DNA from: Pocillopora verrucosa
Lineage: Eukaryota; Cnidaria; Anthozoa; Scleractinia; Pocilloporidae
Reading direction: 5' to 3'
NCBI RefSeq assembly: GCF_036669915.1
Contig: NC_089312.1
Span: forward strand, 2,778,301-2,842,300
DNA: 64,000 bases
Shown here: positions 51,308 to 63,000 of the stretch, piece after piece
Position numbering within the stretch: position 1 is the stretch's first letter
Layout: each line of letters starts with the position of its first letter
The notes under the pieces: generated by a model
What the model saw: the letters and a program-made list of their open reading frames with translations, nothing else
What the model was told of the DNA's origin: nothing
Database searches by the model: none
Made by a program: the position numbers and the translations under genes

Positions 51308-54300
51308 ATGCGCAAACGGAAAACGAGCCATCAACCCAATTTCAAGGCTGCACGAGTGGTAGTTCTCGGACAGGACGGTGTAGGAAAGTCAGGTGAGCTG
51401 GTTATATGCAACAACTTCTGTGAACGTGCCATACTGTTTTTTATCACTTGGCAGGAATGTTAACTGCCACTATCTTATCAGTAAGTGTGATTTTTTTATC
51501 GAGCTTCATTTCGACTTTTTACTATAAAAAGCAATACGCACTTGAAAGTTCAAGTGTTTCAATTTTCTTAATTGTGCTTTCGGTATAGTTCGCTCTCCAT
51601 TAACACATTGTAGCCTGCAAAAATCTCAGATTTCGACCTGGGTTTTGTTATGCTATCAACTGAGTAATTTCCAGATTAAAGTTTATGCGCTAATAGATTT
51701 TTTTTTCTCCATCGCGTTAGCTCTTCTCTAAGGTTACTCCAAAATAAATATTTAAGCTTCTTAAGTGTCTGTAATTGGATTTTGCAATATTCACCGTAAT
51801 TAAAATTGATCGCTATTTTCATTTGCTAAGGTGCAATAATGCACGCGTTTATAATACGAAACCATTTTATTAGCGATGATCGTTTTTTTGTTTATGTTTT
51901 CTTTCTTCATGAGATTAATTGAAATAAATAGTGCCTTAGTGAAGCCTTATTTATCTACATTAATCAATATTATTGTTACTTTGAAGAGCATTGCTGCGCA
52001 TTTTACGAGCTAAAATAGAGATTTTAGTGGGCTAAAGTGTATTTTAGCCCGCTCGCGTGCTCGCGTGATTGATTGCTCGGGCTGTTTTGTCGTCAATTTT
52101 TTTTTTCTTTCTTTTGCGGTTTTTATATGCGCAATGCCCTACATAGTGATATTGATAGTGATGAAGTTTTATTCTTGGGCATGAATATGTTTTCAGTCCT
52201 TCTCAGGGTCAGTTTACCACCTACCTACCGGCTCAGGAGAAAATGGCCCAGAGTCAAACCCAGAACACATTTATGCCCACCCAAGAACATAAACTCTATC
52301 GGCGTATATTTTTGAAACTAAAGGTTTGTTTGCTCCCGTTCAATTTAAACCGAATCATCAACAACCAGTCTAAATCAATCAGTCATCTAAATCTTTTGAC
52401 CTGAAATGCAGTCAGGCAACTCCAGTGAAATATGCTCAATTAAAATGCAACTAACATGATTAAATAAGAGATAAAAGAAAATTTTTGCTCCGTTGTCGAA
52501 CATGGCCTGACTCTCCGACGAATTCTCTGTAGCTCGATGAAAGAGCATTCAACCGCGGATTTCAAAGATCTGGCTTTTGAATCCTTGATGAGAGAAACTC
52601 ATACTTCTTCCTTTATCCAACGCTCGTGACGAAAAATCACTTCAGCAATATTTTTTGCGAGCCGTTTAATCTTATCTTCAAATAACAATTACTGTTCGGT
52701 AGTGCCTTCGTGTTATTTAACAATTTTCGTATTTACTGACTATCTATTTGTTACGTAACAACTGAATTGATGGGCCAAAACAAACTTTGTGGCCGGAAGT
52801 TTATAAAGATGAAAAGATAACATTAACTTTGCGATCGTTTTTAAGTCCGAATTTTGGCTTAGTTTGCGTCATCAAGAAACAAAACTATGTTTTCAAAATC
52901 ATATTTTCCAATCACAACGTTTTCTCAAATTTTGATTGAACATTTATGTTCGGGTCAAATTGGCTAATTGATTGCGAAAAAGGAAATTAACATGACAAGG
53001 GCCGGAAAAAAATTTCCCTAGTTTTTACAAGCCGAGAATGTCGACATGAGCAAAACAACTCTATTATATTCAGTTCATTGAACTTGTAAGAGTTGATCAA
53101 AACATTTTGGAGAAATTTATTCTGTAGACAAAACACTAGTCCACTATACCTCACCTAAATGTTTAATCTTGACGATTATAAGATATGAAAGGCTGGCTGG
53201 GAAATCAGTAAAAGTTTCACTCTCCAAATTAAAATAATTGTCTTCAAAGGGATCCATTATGGATCGTGCAGCAAAATGGTCAAAGGAAAAAATATACAGC
53301 TTATGAAAATTTGAACAAAAGCTTTTCATGAACTTTGCAGAGTTTTACTGAACTATTCGGTTTGTCGGTCTCTTATTTTGTCAAGTTAGCAACTATTGGA
53401 TCTTTGAAATTCGTGTTGAGGTGAACTTTCCTAATGTTCAACCATTCTTCAAACTCTAAAGAGTCCATTCACTTTTTCGAGCTGTATTGAAAGTGCATCT
53501 GAGGCTACTTCACATTGCTAAGTTAACTGATTTTTTTTTTTTTTTCATCTTAGCTGCTTTTTACAAGCTTGTCTGATTTATTCTTTTCTATTGGTTACTT
53601 TGCAGCCCTCATTGTCCGTTTTCTTACAAGAAGGTTTATCACAGAATATGACCAAACGTTAGGTAGGTAGAACTGATTTATTTCCATTCGTGGAATTTTC
53701 GAGTCATTTTGGTGAAACTTTGTTTAAACGAAACAAAGGCAATATTTTTTGAACGGAATAATTTTGGTTAAGTTTAACTAGAAGAATGGTTGTTTCACCT
53801 GTAGTTTGTATTGAGTCTTTAAGTTATTTCTTTTCTTCTGGTCGCCTACGTTTTCCCGCGCTTTAGCGGGCAGAATGGTTGTTTCACCTGTAGTTTGTAT
53901 TGGGTCTTAAAGTTATTTCTTTTCTTCTGATCGGCCTTTGAGATTAGTCTGATTTTGCCTTCAGTCATTCAATCAAAAAGCGCTATGATAGATAGGCTCG
54001 ATTTCCGCTGCTCCCTCGTGTCCGGTCTTCGCTCACCCCGAGGGGAGGAGCGCGGGCTCATATTCCCGAGCCTATCTGATACACTGTACACCGATACACT
54101 GATATACTGTCTATCTCAATATAATCGAGCCTATCTGATACACTGTATAACTCATTGGGCTCAAATAATACCCTTCTCAACATATTTCAACTTCAGAATC
54201 AACATGGAGACACCACATGGAAGTGGATAATGACTTCATCTATGTTGATTTAATGGATACGGCTGGAGAGGTAAACTATCGGGAAACTTTTCATTACTAA

Positions 54301-55260
54301 CAACTCAGTTTGAATTATCCAGTCCTGAAGCAATTATGAATTGAAAAAAAGTAATAATAACAAAGAGTTACTTTGGTGGAGCAGTGAAGAACTAAAACAA
54401 CGGAATTTGTTATGCAAACAAATAAATAAGTGGAACGTTTTCTTTTATCAGGTTGTTTTAACTTATTACTGCCGTTGGAATTAATCATTTTCTCGATTAA
54501 TTTCTAATGACTCTAGATGCATTATCAATTTGCTTCATTTGAATAGTATGAGCAACAGACAGGCAGAGGCATCTGAGCTTCAGTCTGAAAAATCATTTTC
54601 AAAATTTTTAAAAAGTTTACTTAAATCAAATGCACACTTAAAGGTGAAATAAAAATAAAACGTTTCGTGTGTAAATCAAAGTGAACTGGAGCGCTAGATG
54701 TAAACCAGAGAGGTAGTCTTAAGCTTGACAGGCTTGGCGTAAGATCCTCCCACTCTTAGTCAACAAAAATTGATATCTCCCAAATTTCAATACCTTATCA
54801 GCTTTTTTTTCCTACTTTGCAGAATTCAGAAGTAAAGTTGAACAATTGCCTCACTCGTGGAGACATATTCCTCGTACTATACTCCATCACCGATCGCTCG
54901 AGTTTCCACGAAGCTGCTCGTATTGGAAGACACATCCGGAGACGAAAAACAAACGGAAATTCGGTGATGATAATTCTTATTGGTACAAAAAGAGATTTAG
55001 AACATTTTCGAGAGGTGGATGAAACAGAAGGCAGCGATTTGTCTCAAGAACTTGAATGTCCGTTTTACGAAATTTCCGTTGCTTCAAGCGACGGATACAA
55101 AGAGGTGTCGGAGATGCTCTCAGGATCGGTCAGACAGTACTTACGGCATGAAAAAATCGGCTCTAACGATAAACGGAATCAGCCTTCTTCGTTGTCGAAG
55201 ATGAAAGAAGGACTGATAAAGAAGACGGGATCTTTTCGTAGGAAATCTGTGACGTTTTGA
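51308..55260 (+). CDS. Ras-like small GTPase, RERG/RASL11-12 group
   Basis: There are four exons: 51308-51392, 53606-53662, 54197-54270 and 54823-55260 (stop TGA). They join in phases 1, 1 and 0 into 217 residues. The G1 P-loop is GQDGVGKS (21-28), and the switch I region EYDQTLEST is as in RERG. G3 is DTAGE (68-72), so the usual catalytic Gln61 is Glu. G4 reads GTKRD (126-130), with Thr in place of the Asn of NKxD. G5 is EISVASS instead of SAK. The C-terminus is basic and ends KSVTF without a CAAX box, as in RERG/RASL proteins that are not prenylated. RERG-type proteins are growth-inhibitory GTPases, but the altered residues mean GTP hydrolysis and guanine specificity cannot be assumed. The 2.2 kb first intron holds no other gene I can support. 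Confidence 0.88.
53783..53937. repeat. Direct duplication of about 65 bp in GTPase intron 2
   Basis: AGAATGGTTGTTTCACCTG to TTATTTCTTTTCTTCTG occurs at about 53783-53842 and again at about 53873-53932 with few differences. The copies are separated by TTTTCCCGCGCTTTAGCGGG. Confidence 0.85.
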
Positions 55261-56984
55261 GTTGTAAAGGTGGTGCATTTTAGCTTTACGGGGCGGATTG
55301 ATGCAAAAGTTTTGAGGACCACAACAAGAAGAAACTGTTTTGGTTCTCCGTCTATTGTGGTCTGGACAGAAGATCTGCCTGAGCGAGCCTTAACGCCGGA
55401 AAATCATCTCCGACGAAGATGCTCCCGTTAGCTTCACTGTGAAGTGACTTTATCTTCCTCGCGTTCATTAAGCCTCATTCTGAGACATCAGGAATAGTCA
55501 TTTTCTACACCATGTTTGTGAGACATAGAGTAAATACTCAGGAATGACGCTCGACGAATCACGCTATGATTACGACAAGCGTGCGTTCGTGATACCTATC
55601 GACGGATACTTTTGGCGTAATATCAGGACACGTGCGCACGCGATAAAAAGGGCTAAATAAACTATTGAGTAGGAAAATTTATTGTATAAAGTTGATTGCT
55701 CAAGACTTTAAAACGACTTTAAAACTAGCAAACACGAAGGTGACGTTCCACAGAACCTACTTACGTGACTCATAAGTTTTCTACCGTGTGATGATCATCC
55801 ATAGAAAAGAATAGAGTGTTTCCAGAACCAAACAAGGTCAGAGGGGTAGTAAAACTATAAGAAATCTTTCTTAAGGATCGAGAGTCTTTTTTTTTGTGTC
55901 GGTGGGAAATTTACTAAAAAGGAAAAAACCGAACGATATCAGGGCTACACCCGAGAACCATAGCTTGTCTCCCGAATAAACGTTCCCAAATTTATCGAGG
56001 TGAAGGATTGACTGGGATAGAGCCATCTGCCCGAAAATGTGCGACGGAAATCTGCCAAACCCTAATTGAGAAAATCTTTGGGCACCAAATTGAGTACCTT
56101 GCTGATATAGGAAATAATTTGTTATCATAGCACTACATTTGAGAAGGAAGCGGGAAAATCTTGCTTCAACTATTTCAACTAATATGGAACTTCTATTCCC
56201 AGCATTGACTGAACCCCTGTATAGACCTTATTTCAGAAGTATGAAGCGTTGAAATAACTTTCGTTTTAGAACAACCAGGGAGAATCTAGAAACAACCATC
56301 AACTGTTATGAACGTGAACATTACATAAAGCTTTTTTTGATTGTTCCTCACTAAACGTTTCATGGTACACGGAAAATATGTCGCCCTTCTCACGGAGGAG
56401 CAGATACCCTGAGTTCATAACCAAAATCGGAAGAATCTCCATAGCAGAAAAACGTACATGAAGATTCCGTAACCTAGTTTCAATTTACTTGGAAACTTGA
56501 ATTGTCAGGACGGCAACGCCTAGGAAAACGTCCATTAAAAGATGATTTTATGTTCTTAAAAAATTACGCGAATCTTTACCGTCTCCGTCAAGGGCGCTAG
56601 ACTTCTACTTAGCTCATTATATCATATGTGAGAAGCTATGAGTCCCAAATTGAAAGGGGAATAATTCTCCAGCGGTCTACCGAACTCACACCACGCAAAG
56701 TTGGTAACTTCAAATTTTTGTTTTACCAAAGACGGCCAGGAAATCTGAAAAGTTTAAGAACACACGTGCTGGACCATTGTTCTACTCAATACTGTTTTCA
56801 TTCGCCACGATCTTATTGCCTCTCCCGTCTCTCTTTCCTCGAGATCTCTCAACGTCTTTGGTTTTCAAATAATTTTACTATAACCCATTAGAGATAATTC
56901 AGTGAGATTTTTACAAAATATAATCACATTTTTATTTCCGCTCTTGTGGCGATAATAAACAGTGTTTTAACGACCTTAGATATC

Positions 56985-57330
56985 TACACTTCTCATTTTC
57001 CCCTTGAATTGAGAATGACGTGAAGCAACGTCGAAACTTTGTCAAAATTTTTTTCCAAACAGTTTTTAGAATATTTGGTATATTTTAATTTACAGCGTTG
57101 AACTTTGCATCCAGTGTTTCTCCAAATCTTCTCTAGGAAAAGTGTAGTGAAAGACTAATCAAATGCGACTCGATGTTATTTTACAGTTGGGAAGTATACC
57201 CATGGAGACAAAATCATTCTCTTAATAAATTTTTTATTACTTTAAATACTTTCACTCGTCATTTTTACACTTGACTTGATAATGACATGAAGCGACGTCG
57301 AAATGTCATCAAAATATTTTACAAACAGTC
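56985..57330. repeat. Diverged direct duplication of about 270 bp spacing
   Basis: The block containing TTGAGAATGACGTGAAGCAACG at about 57006 recurs as TTGATAATGACATGAAGCGACG at about 57275. Each is followed by TCGAAA, a short stretch and an AAACAGT. Confidence 0.55.
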
Positions 57331-57821
57331 TTTGGAAGACTTTAGGCAATTTAATAATGTTCTATTGTTGAACTTCACAATTGAATATTTGCAATATTTG
57401 AAAGTATCAATCCCTATAGAAAGGTTGTCAAAGGCAGGAATTAAAATAACATCCCACATTGCATATGGAGACATTACTCGATGCAAGAACGCACCAAATA
57501 ATTATTTCTCTCTTGCTAGAAAGCGGAAGAAAAATAAAGTTCACTTTTGTTAGAAGATGTCCTGTTTCCACGCGAGAAACATGTGAAGCTGGTATTCAAA
57601 GTATCAAAACATTTTCAATCAAGGAGGCACAAAACCGACACACTTTTATCGTTCGTGGGATCAATAAGAAAATATTTCCATTTGCTCCTTCGAAAATGGA
57701 TTCTTACGAATTTCCAACCACAATTAAACAAATCAAAGACTTTTTCCGAGAAAATTAAATATGTTTCGATAGCAACATCAAAGCCTTTAAAAAATTTTCC
57801 TCAGGGAAGAGTCGTCTTTAT

Positions 57822-58080
57822 CGCTTGGGGAGGTGAGGGATTTTTTTGGGCGGAGGAATATCATGGTTCTCAGAAGGAAAGGGAAGGGAGGTCAGTCGTC
57901 GCCAATAGAGTATAAAGGAAGACTATAGAAAATTGACTGCCAATGAAATGCCAATGAGGGGGGGACCGGATAATAGGAACTTTACGGAACCCTATAGGGC
58001 GAGCAGGTAAATTGTATCGTGATACAAATAAAATCCCACGACCCCCTCCCCTTAAGCGATAAAAATGACAGGTCAGTTTA
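57822..58080. repeat. Dispersed repeat family C, copy 4
   Basis: The terminal inverted repeats are visible: TTTATCGCTTGGGGAGG on the left and CCTCCCCTTAAGCGATAAA on the right. The inner GTCAGTCGTCGCCAATAGAG matches copy 1. It ends about 80 bp from the GPCR B stop codon. Confidence 0.7.
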
Positions 58081-58162
58081 TCTATGACTGTGTTTGATTT
58101 TTGTTTAACCTTTGTCGCTGCATTCACCAAATAAAATCTCAGTCTGAAAAAAAGGCCATGTT

Positions 58163-60066
58163 CTACAAGTTCCTTGTACAACACGCACTTGGGTGGAAGT
58201 TCTGCGATGCTATTTCTGATTGCGTGGCAGAGATCGTTGAGGTGACTGTGTGCCGCACAGGGGACTTTTTTATCCTAGTTACACGACAGCTTGAGAGGCA
58301 CCTGGTTCGAGTGAGGCAGAGAAAACTTTTGGCCAATCTCTTGTAAGTGGTTTTGAACTCTTGATTCAGCCAACCATAGATGAGCGGATTCAATGCGGAG
58401 TTGGAGTAAACAAGGCATGTCACAAAAGCGGCGTAAAGATAAGGAACAGCTTCTTGTTTGAAAGTTGTTGAAAGAATGCTGACGAAGAATGGAATCCAAC
58501 ACAGGTAAAACACACCAACGACAATCGCTACAAATTAAAAAAAAATGTAGGTTAGATAAGACTGTGGAACAGATTTTCATGATAGCTCATTGATGCGAAA
58601 TGTCAAAAGGTAATCTCGCTTACCCGCCGACCCGCCGAAGAAGCAGCGGAGAGTTACTGTGCACTGTGATCTTTTGTAATCAATTTAGAGCGCTTTTCGA
58701 TTGAGTGTCGTTTAACCAAAACCAAAGAAAATCAGGAGGAAGGAAAATACCTTTAAAGTAAATACCTCAAAGTAAAATCAAGCAAATTACCTAAAGCGTA
58801 GGAAAACGCCGGCGATCAACTCGTAATTGCTTTTAGCCTTGCATCTGATTGGTCGAGAGAATGGTGCAAGTTTTCTACGCCAATCACGGAGCGAAGGAAA
58901 GCAAAATCACAGCAATCTCGGATTACTTTCGACATTATATGGACAATTGTTTTATAAAGAACATTTTCCATTCCAGTTGACAAACGTAACCTTATTTATG
59001 ACGATAACTTTCCAGGTCCCGTCGAAAAATCCACCGTGAAAAACAACAGAATTAACTCTACATTTAATTCTTCAACTATCGCGGGCTATCGTGCAATGAT
59101 TACTTCGATAAAATTAGGCAATTTCCCGTCGTTTTTGTTTCCACTTCTTCTGAAGGGTCAAGGGGATTAACTTGGTTTGATTTTACGAAACTCTATCGAA
59201 ATGCACCCCAAAAAACTCGTAGATTTACGAGAAAAAAAGGAAAATTCATAAAATACAGATTTTTGCACCTTACCTATAGTCTTAGCGGCTTTTGATTCTC
59301 GTGCGAAACGAATCGGTCTTGGAGAGTTCATCGGTCCTCCATTATATGTTGAAAGTTCCTCTATGTACATCCTTAGTGAAGTAATCCGTCGCGCCTGACT
59401 GCGTGCCAGAAGAAAGATCTTTAAGTATGCCGTGGTTATGAGTACAGTCGGTGTTGCGCAAATGAAGGCAAAGTAAAGCCCCATGTAGCTTTCTTCCAAG
59501 ATGTCAGAGAAGCAACATGGGCGTCCAAGGTGTTGAGTTTTCACCGATTTTGTACCGACGCCTGACAACGGCAAAAAAGCAACTGTGAATGCAGTCAGCC
59601 ATACCATGACTATTCCAAAACACACCTTTGGAACCGTCATAAAGCTGTTGTATCTCAGAGTGTAGGATATCGCCAGACATCTATCAAATGCGACGGTAAC
59701 AAGATTCATCAGACATGCACTCAACACGAAGAGAGTTAGGGAAATTGTCATGTCACACCACATGAATTTTCTCGCCCGATGAAGAGACATCAGCTCTACG
59801 ATTTTGACTGGAAGTAGGAATAGCCCTACCATTAGGTCGGCGACTGATAGGGATAATATCAGAATGCATTCTGGGCTTCGTAAGCGAGAGTTGGAACGAA
59901 TGGACACAAGAACCAATAGGTTTCCTGCGATTATTACGATAGCCAATAAGATGAATACCACAATGATGATGGTAATGTGAGGGCTAAGAATCAATGACAC
60001 TCTCTCATTGGCTGGGTATAAGTTTGTTCCACTTGTTTTGTTCGCTATTGAGAAGTTAAATTCCAT
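58163..60066 (-). CDS. Class A (rhodopsin-like) GPCR, gene B
   Basis: There are two exons. 60066-59274 carries ATG and TM1-TM5, with donor GTAAG. 58527-58163 carries TM6-TM7 and the tail, with acceptor TTGTAG. The total is 385 residues. The extracellular N-terminus has two N-glycosylation sequons (NFS at 4, NKT at 9). Landmarks are Asn49 (1.50), Asp77 (2.50), Cys104 (3.25), DRC 128-130 in place of DRY, CWIP 274-277 and NPLIY 311-315. Position 3.32 is Thr. The third cytoplasmic loop is longer than in GPCR A and ends in the shared ESKAAKTIG motif at which both genes are interrupted by a phase-1 intron. It is therefore a paralogue of GPCR A, with unknown ligand. A possible 5' UTR acceptor lies near 60210. 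Confidence 0.9.
58686..58900 (+). repeat. Dispersed 'GATTGGT' repeat
   Basis: This copy lies inside the GPCR B intron. It starts TTAGAGCGCTTTTCGATTG and includes CTCAAAGTA and CTGATTGGTCGAGAG, as in the copy in kinesin intron 11. Confidence 0.55.
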
Positions 60067-63000
60067 ATTTAAGGAGTCTCTTCTGATTCAGCGCAGCGCC
60101 CCGCGTTGCGTCATAGAGTGTCATGTGGGGAATAATGCAATAATTTTTCAAGAAAAAGCAAATGAACGGTCAGGGATCCTCTGGAAAATCGAAATCCATT
60201 AGCTGTACACCTGAAAAATTCAAAAACAAGAGAGTAGGAATTAGAAACAAAAGCTAGTTTTTGATGACATGGGCAGAAATCAAGAGACTATATCTCTCGC
60301 TGAAATGTGATGAAAATTTTCTTTAAAAAACTACAACCATGGTAAATTATGCTAAAACTAAAATTTACAAGATAGTGTGGCAAATTTAGAAATTAAATTT
60401 TTATCTAGATTTAAATATGTATTCGTCTTTCGGAAATTGTTAGAGCAACCATTCCAAATCGCGCATAAAGAGACTTGCCAGGTGGTAAATTTACCCCGAG
60501 GCGGAAAGTACCGAAAACAGGCTCGTTTGTTCTGTTCATTTTGCCGCAGGTGGGACTTCGTGTTAATTGGGCGCCATCGCATCGTTTTTTGTTTCCTTTT
60601 TGGCAGTTCTTTGTAGATAAACAGCAATTGAAAATAATGTACTTTTACTAGTACATGAAAGCTTATACATCATGGATATCATGCTGAGAGGACAGATCCA
60701 TACAAACTGACATCAGCGATTTAAATAACATTCAGTTTATGCTCGAGGGCTGTCTTTTTTTTTTTTCAAAAAACCTTTAAGATCTCAAAGCTTCAAGATC
60801 TCAACAATTAAGATCTCGACGAATTTGAATGCTTTAAGGGCAAAGATAACGAAATATATGCGAAAATATATAGGAAAAATATTTGCAGTTTTTTTTTCTC
60901 CTTTGCGATTGAGGCAGTATCCTCGTGCGGAAAAAAACAAAATGACTTCAGAAAAAAGGCTGACCCTTTGCTTTTCCCTTAAGTACCGAAAAGTAAAACA
61001 GCATTTTTTCTTTTGTACAAATTTAATTTGATAGTAATATGGGCAAAATGCTGGAGAGCGAAAGCGCTTGGAATTTACTTACTAATAATTCAATTTTACA
61101 TGCACATTATAAAAATTTACTCCTACTACATGGAGAGAAGGAAGGAAACAGTTACTAATATAAAGTTAATATCACTATAGACAAAATATACTGACTGGAA
61201 AAGAACGTATGTCTTTGCCGATCTGAACGCCTTGCTTCAACCATGAACTTCATACACCCCCAAGTAAAACAAGAAAATATTAGATATTTGGACAAAAAGT
61301 TTAAAAACGACTAAAGACGTGTTATTTATGATGCATCGAAACGAAGAAATTTAACGGATGCATGTTTCAGCGTGTAGCTCACGTGCCAGTAACTGAATGC
61401 CGTGGATCCTAAAAATTTATAGATTGCTTTCAAAAAATAATGTTCTTTTTTATTACCGTGAGACAAAATACCGCGATTTCTGTTGGCACCTTACTTACAT
61501 TTGTATGAACTCCTTTCACAGCCAGAGGTAAGCAAAGAAAAAAAAAGATCGCGAAAAGGAAAACAAAAGTGTTTCAAAAGGTGTTTTACTTACCATCGTT
61601 TCGCACTGTTTCAACTTCCCACAGTGTTAGCTTGTTGTTTACGCCTCACGTGAGGAAATGTCAAATGCGACGTGTGCCGCCCCCTCGCACGCCCCTCGTG
61701 CGACATCGTCTGAGCTTGCATTAATAAAGCGGGCTTCCATTTGCTTTTTATCCTGTCGGCGAACATCTAAAAAGTGTTTTAAATTTAATGACACTCAGGA
61801 AGAGGGGGAGGAGGTTTTATATTGAAGAGATCGGGCAGATTGCAATTTTAAGGATAGAAATAATTGATCCTGACACACATTTTGCCAACTGAGTATTACA
61901 AGATGAAGAATTGAAGAGAATGATTAAATCTACTATAGTCGCTACGGACCAAGGTTTTCCCTACATTTACACACAAATTGTTTTAAAAGAGCTTATTCAT
62001 ACGGCTTAAAGATTATTTTATCTTTATCTAAGACCATTGGACATCCATTAGTGAAAAACCGTGTCAAACCATACAAACTGTTCATTGAAAAAAATTAATA
62101 TAAGTACGTTACATCGAGAACTTCTAGTTCACTTTAATGCTTTAGAGCTTCAGTTATCCGAAAACATTAAATTGAAATATTTATACCCAGAAGCAGGAAA
62201 TTTTGAGGCGTAAGCACTTGAATGAAAAAAATATTATATCTTCCCTGATCCGGTTGAGTTTGTTTGCAAGGTAGCTCGACATAAGCGGTTTTATTTTGTT
62301 CCGGAAATTTAAAAGGATGTGCAGATTAATTTCGAAAGCGACCATCATCAGTTTATCCGAGCAAACAATATTTCCGTCTCTCATCTTTTTTTTTTTTTTT
62401 TTCTTTTTTTTTTTTTGGCTCGATTCCGAGAAATAAATTAAAATAGGCTACGAGATTGACAGAAAATTTGAAAAAATTTCATTAGCGATTTCCTTTTTTT
62501 TTTTTTCGCTTCGATTCAATGAGGTTCACCCGTGACCTCTTTAATTCTTAACCGTACTGAAGGGATATATATGTACAGTTGGCATTTGCCAAAAATAGAA
62601 AAATTTGCTGCGAGAAAATATTTTTATTACTCTCCAAGAAATTTCTTGTTGGTTTATTAGTCAGCATTTACGCGAGGGACATGCCACATAAACTTGTTTT
62701 ACTGCATTTTATCTTAAAGATCTGATATCTTCCTCGAAAACACCACCACGGGGGTCAAAAATAAGGCACATATATCTAGTTAATCTACTCTAACGTGTGT
62801 AAGTGCGTTATTTGGTTTTTGTAAAGACAAGTAAACAACCTGAAAGAGGTGATTGCCCTCTATTCTTTAGGAGGACGACAGCAAAATCGGTTCACAGAAA
62901 ATAGATTGAAGACTATAAATAAACAAAAGCAGAACTGAATTCGTGAATCTAACTCAGCCGTTCGAGTGGGCTTTTTCATCAGCGTCATACGAAACTAAAT

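Larger units (their letters stand above)
55261..58162. other. Spacer between GTPase and GPCR B
   Basis: It is AT-rich. It contains the diverged duplication near 56985-57330 and family C copy 4. Short open frames here have no recognisable family and are not called. Confidence 0.5.

Noticed and set aside
55871..56128. 85-codon minus-strand frame with a hydrophobic C-terminal part
   Set aside because: It looks vaguely protein-like but has no recognisable family, no clear splice partners and no repeat of the pattern elsewhere. It is too weak to call.
57287..57915. Three overlapping frames of about 90-120 codons
   Set aside because: They overlap in different frames in an AT-rich duplicated block, with Lys/Phe/Ile-rich composition expected by chance.
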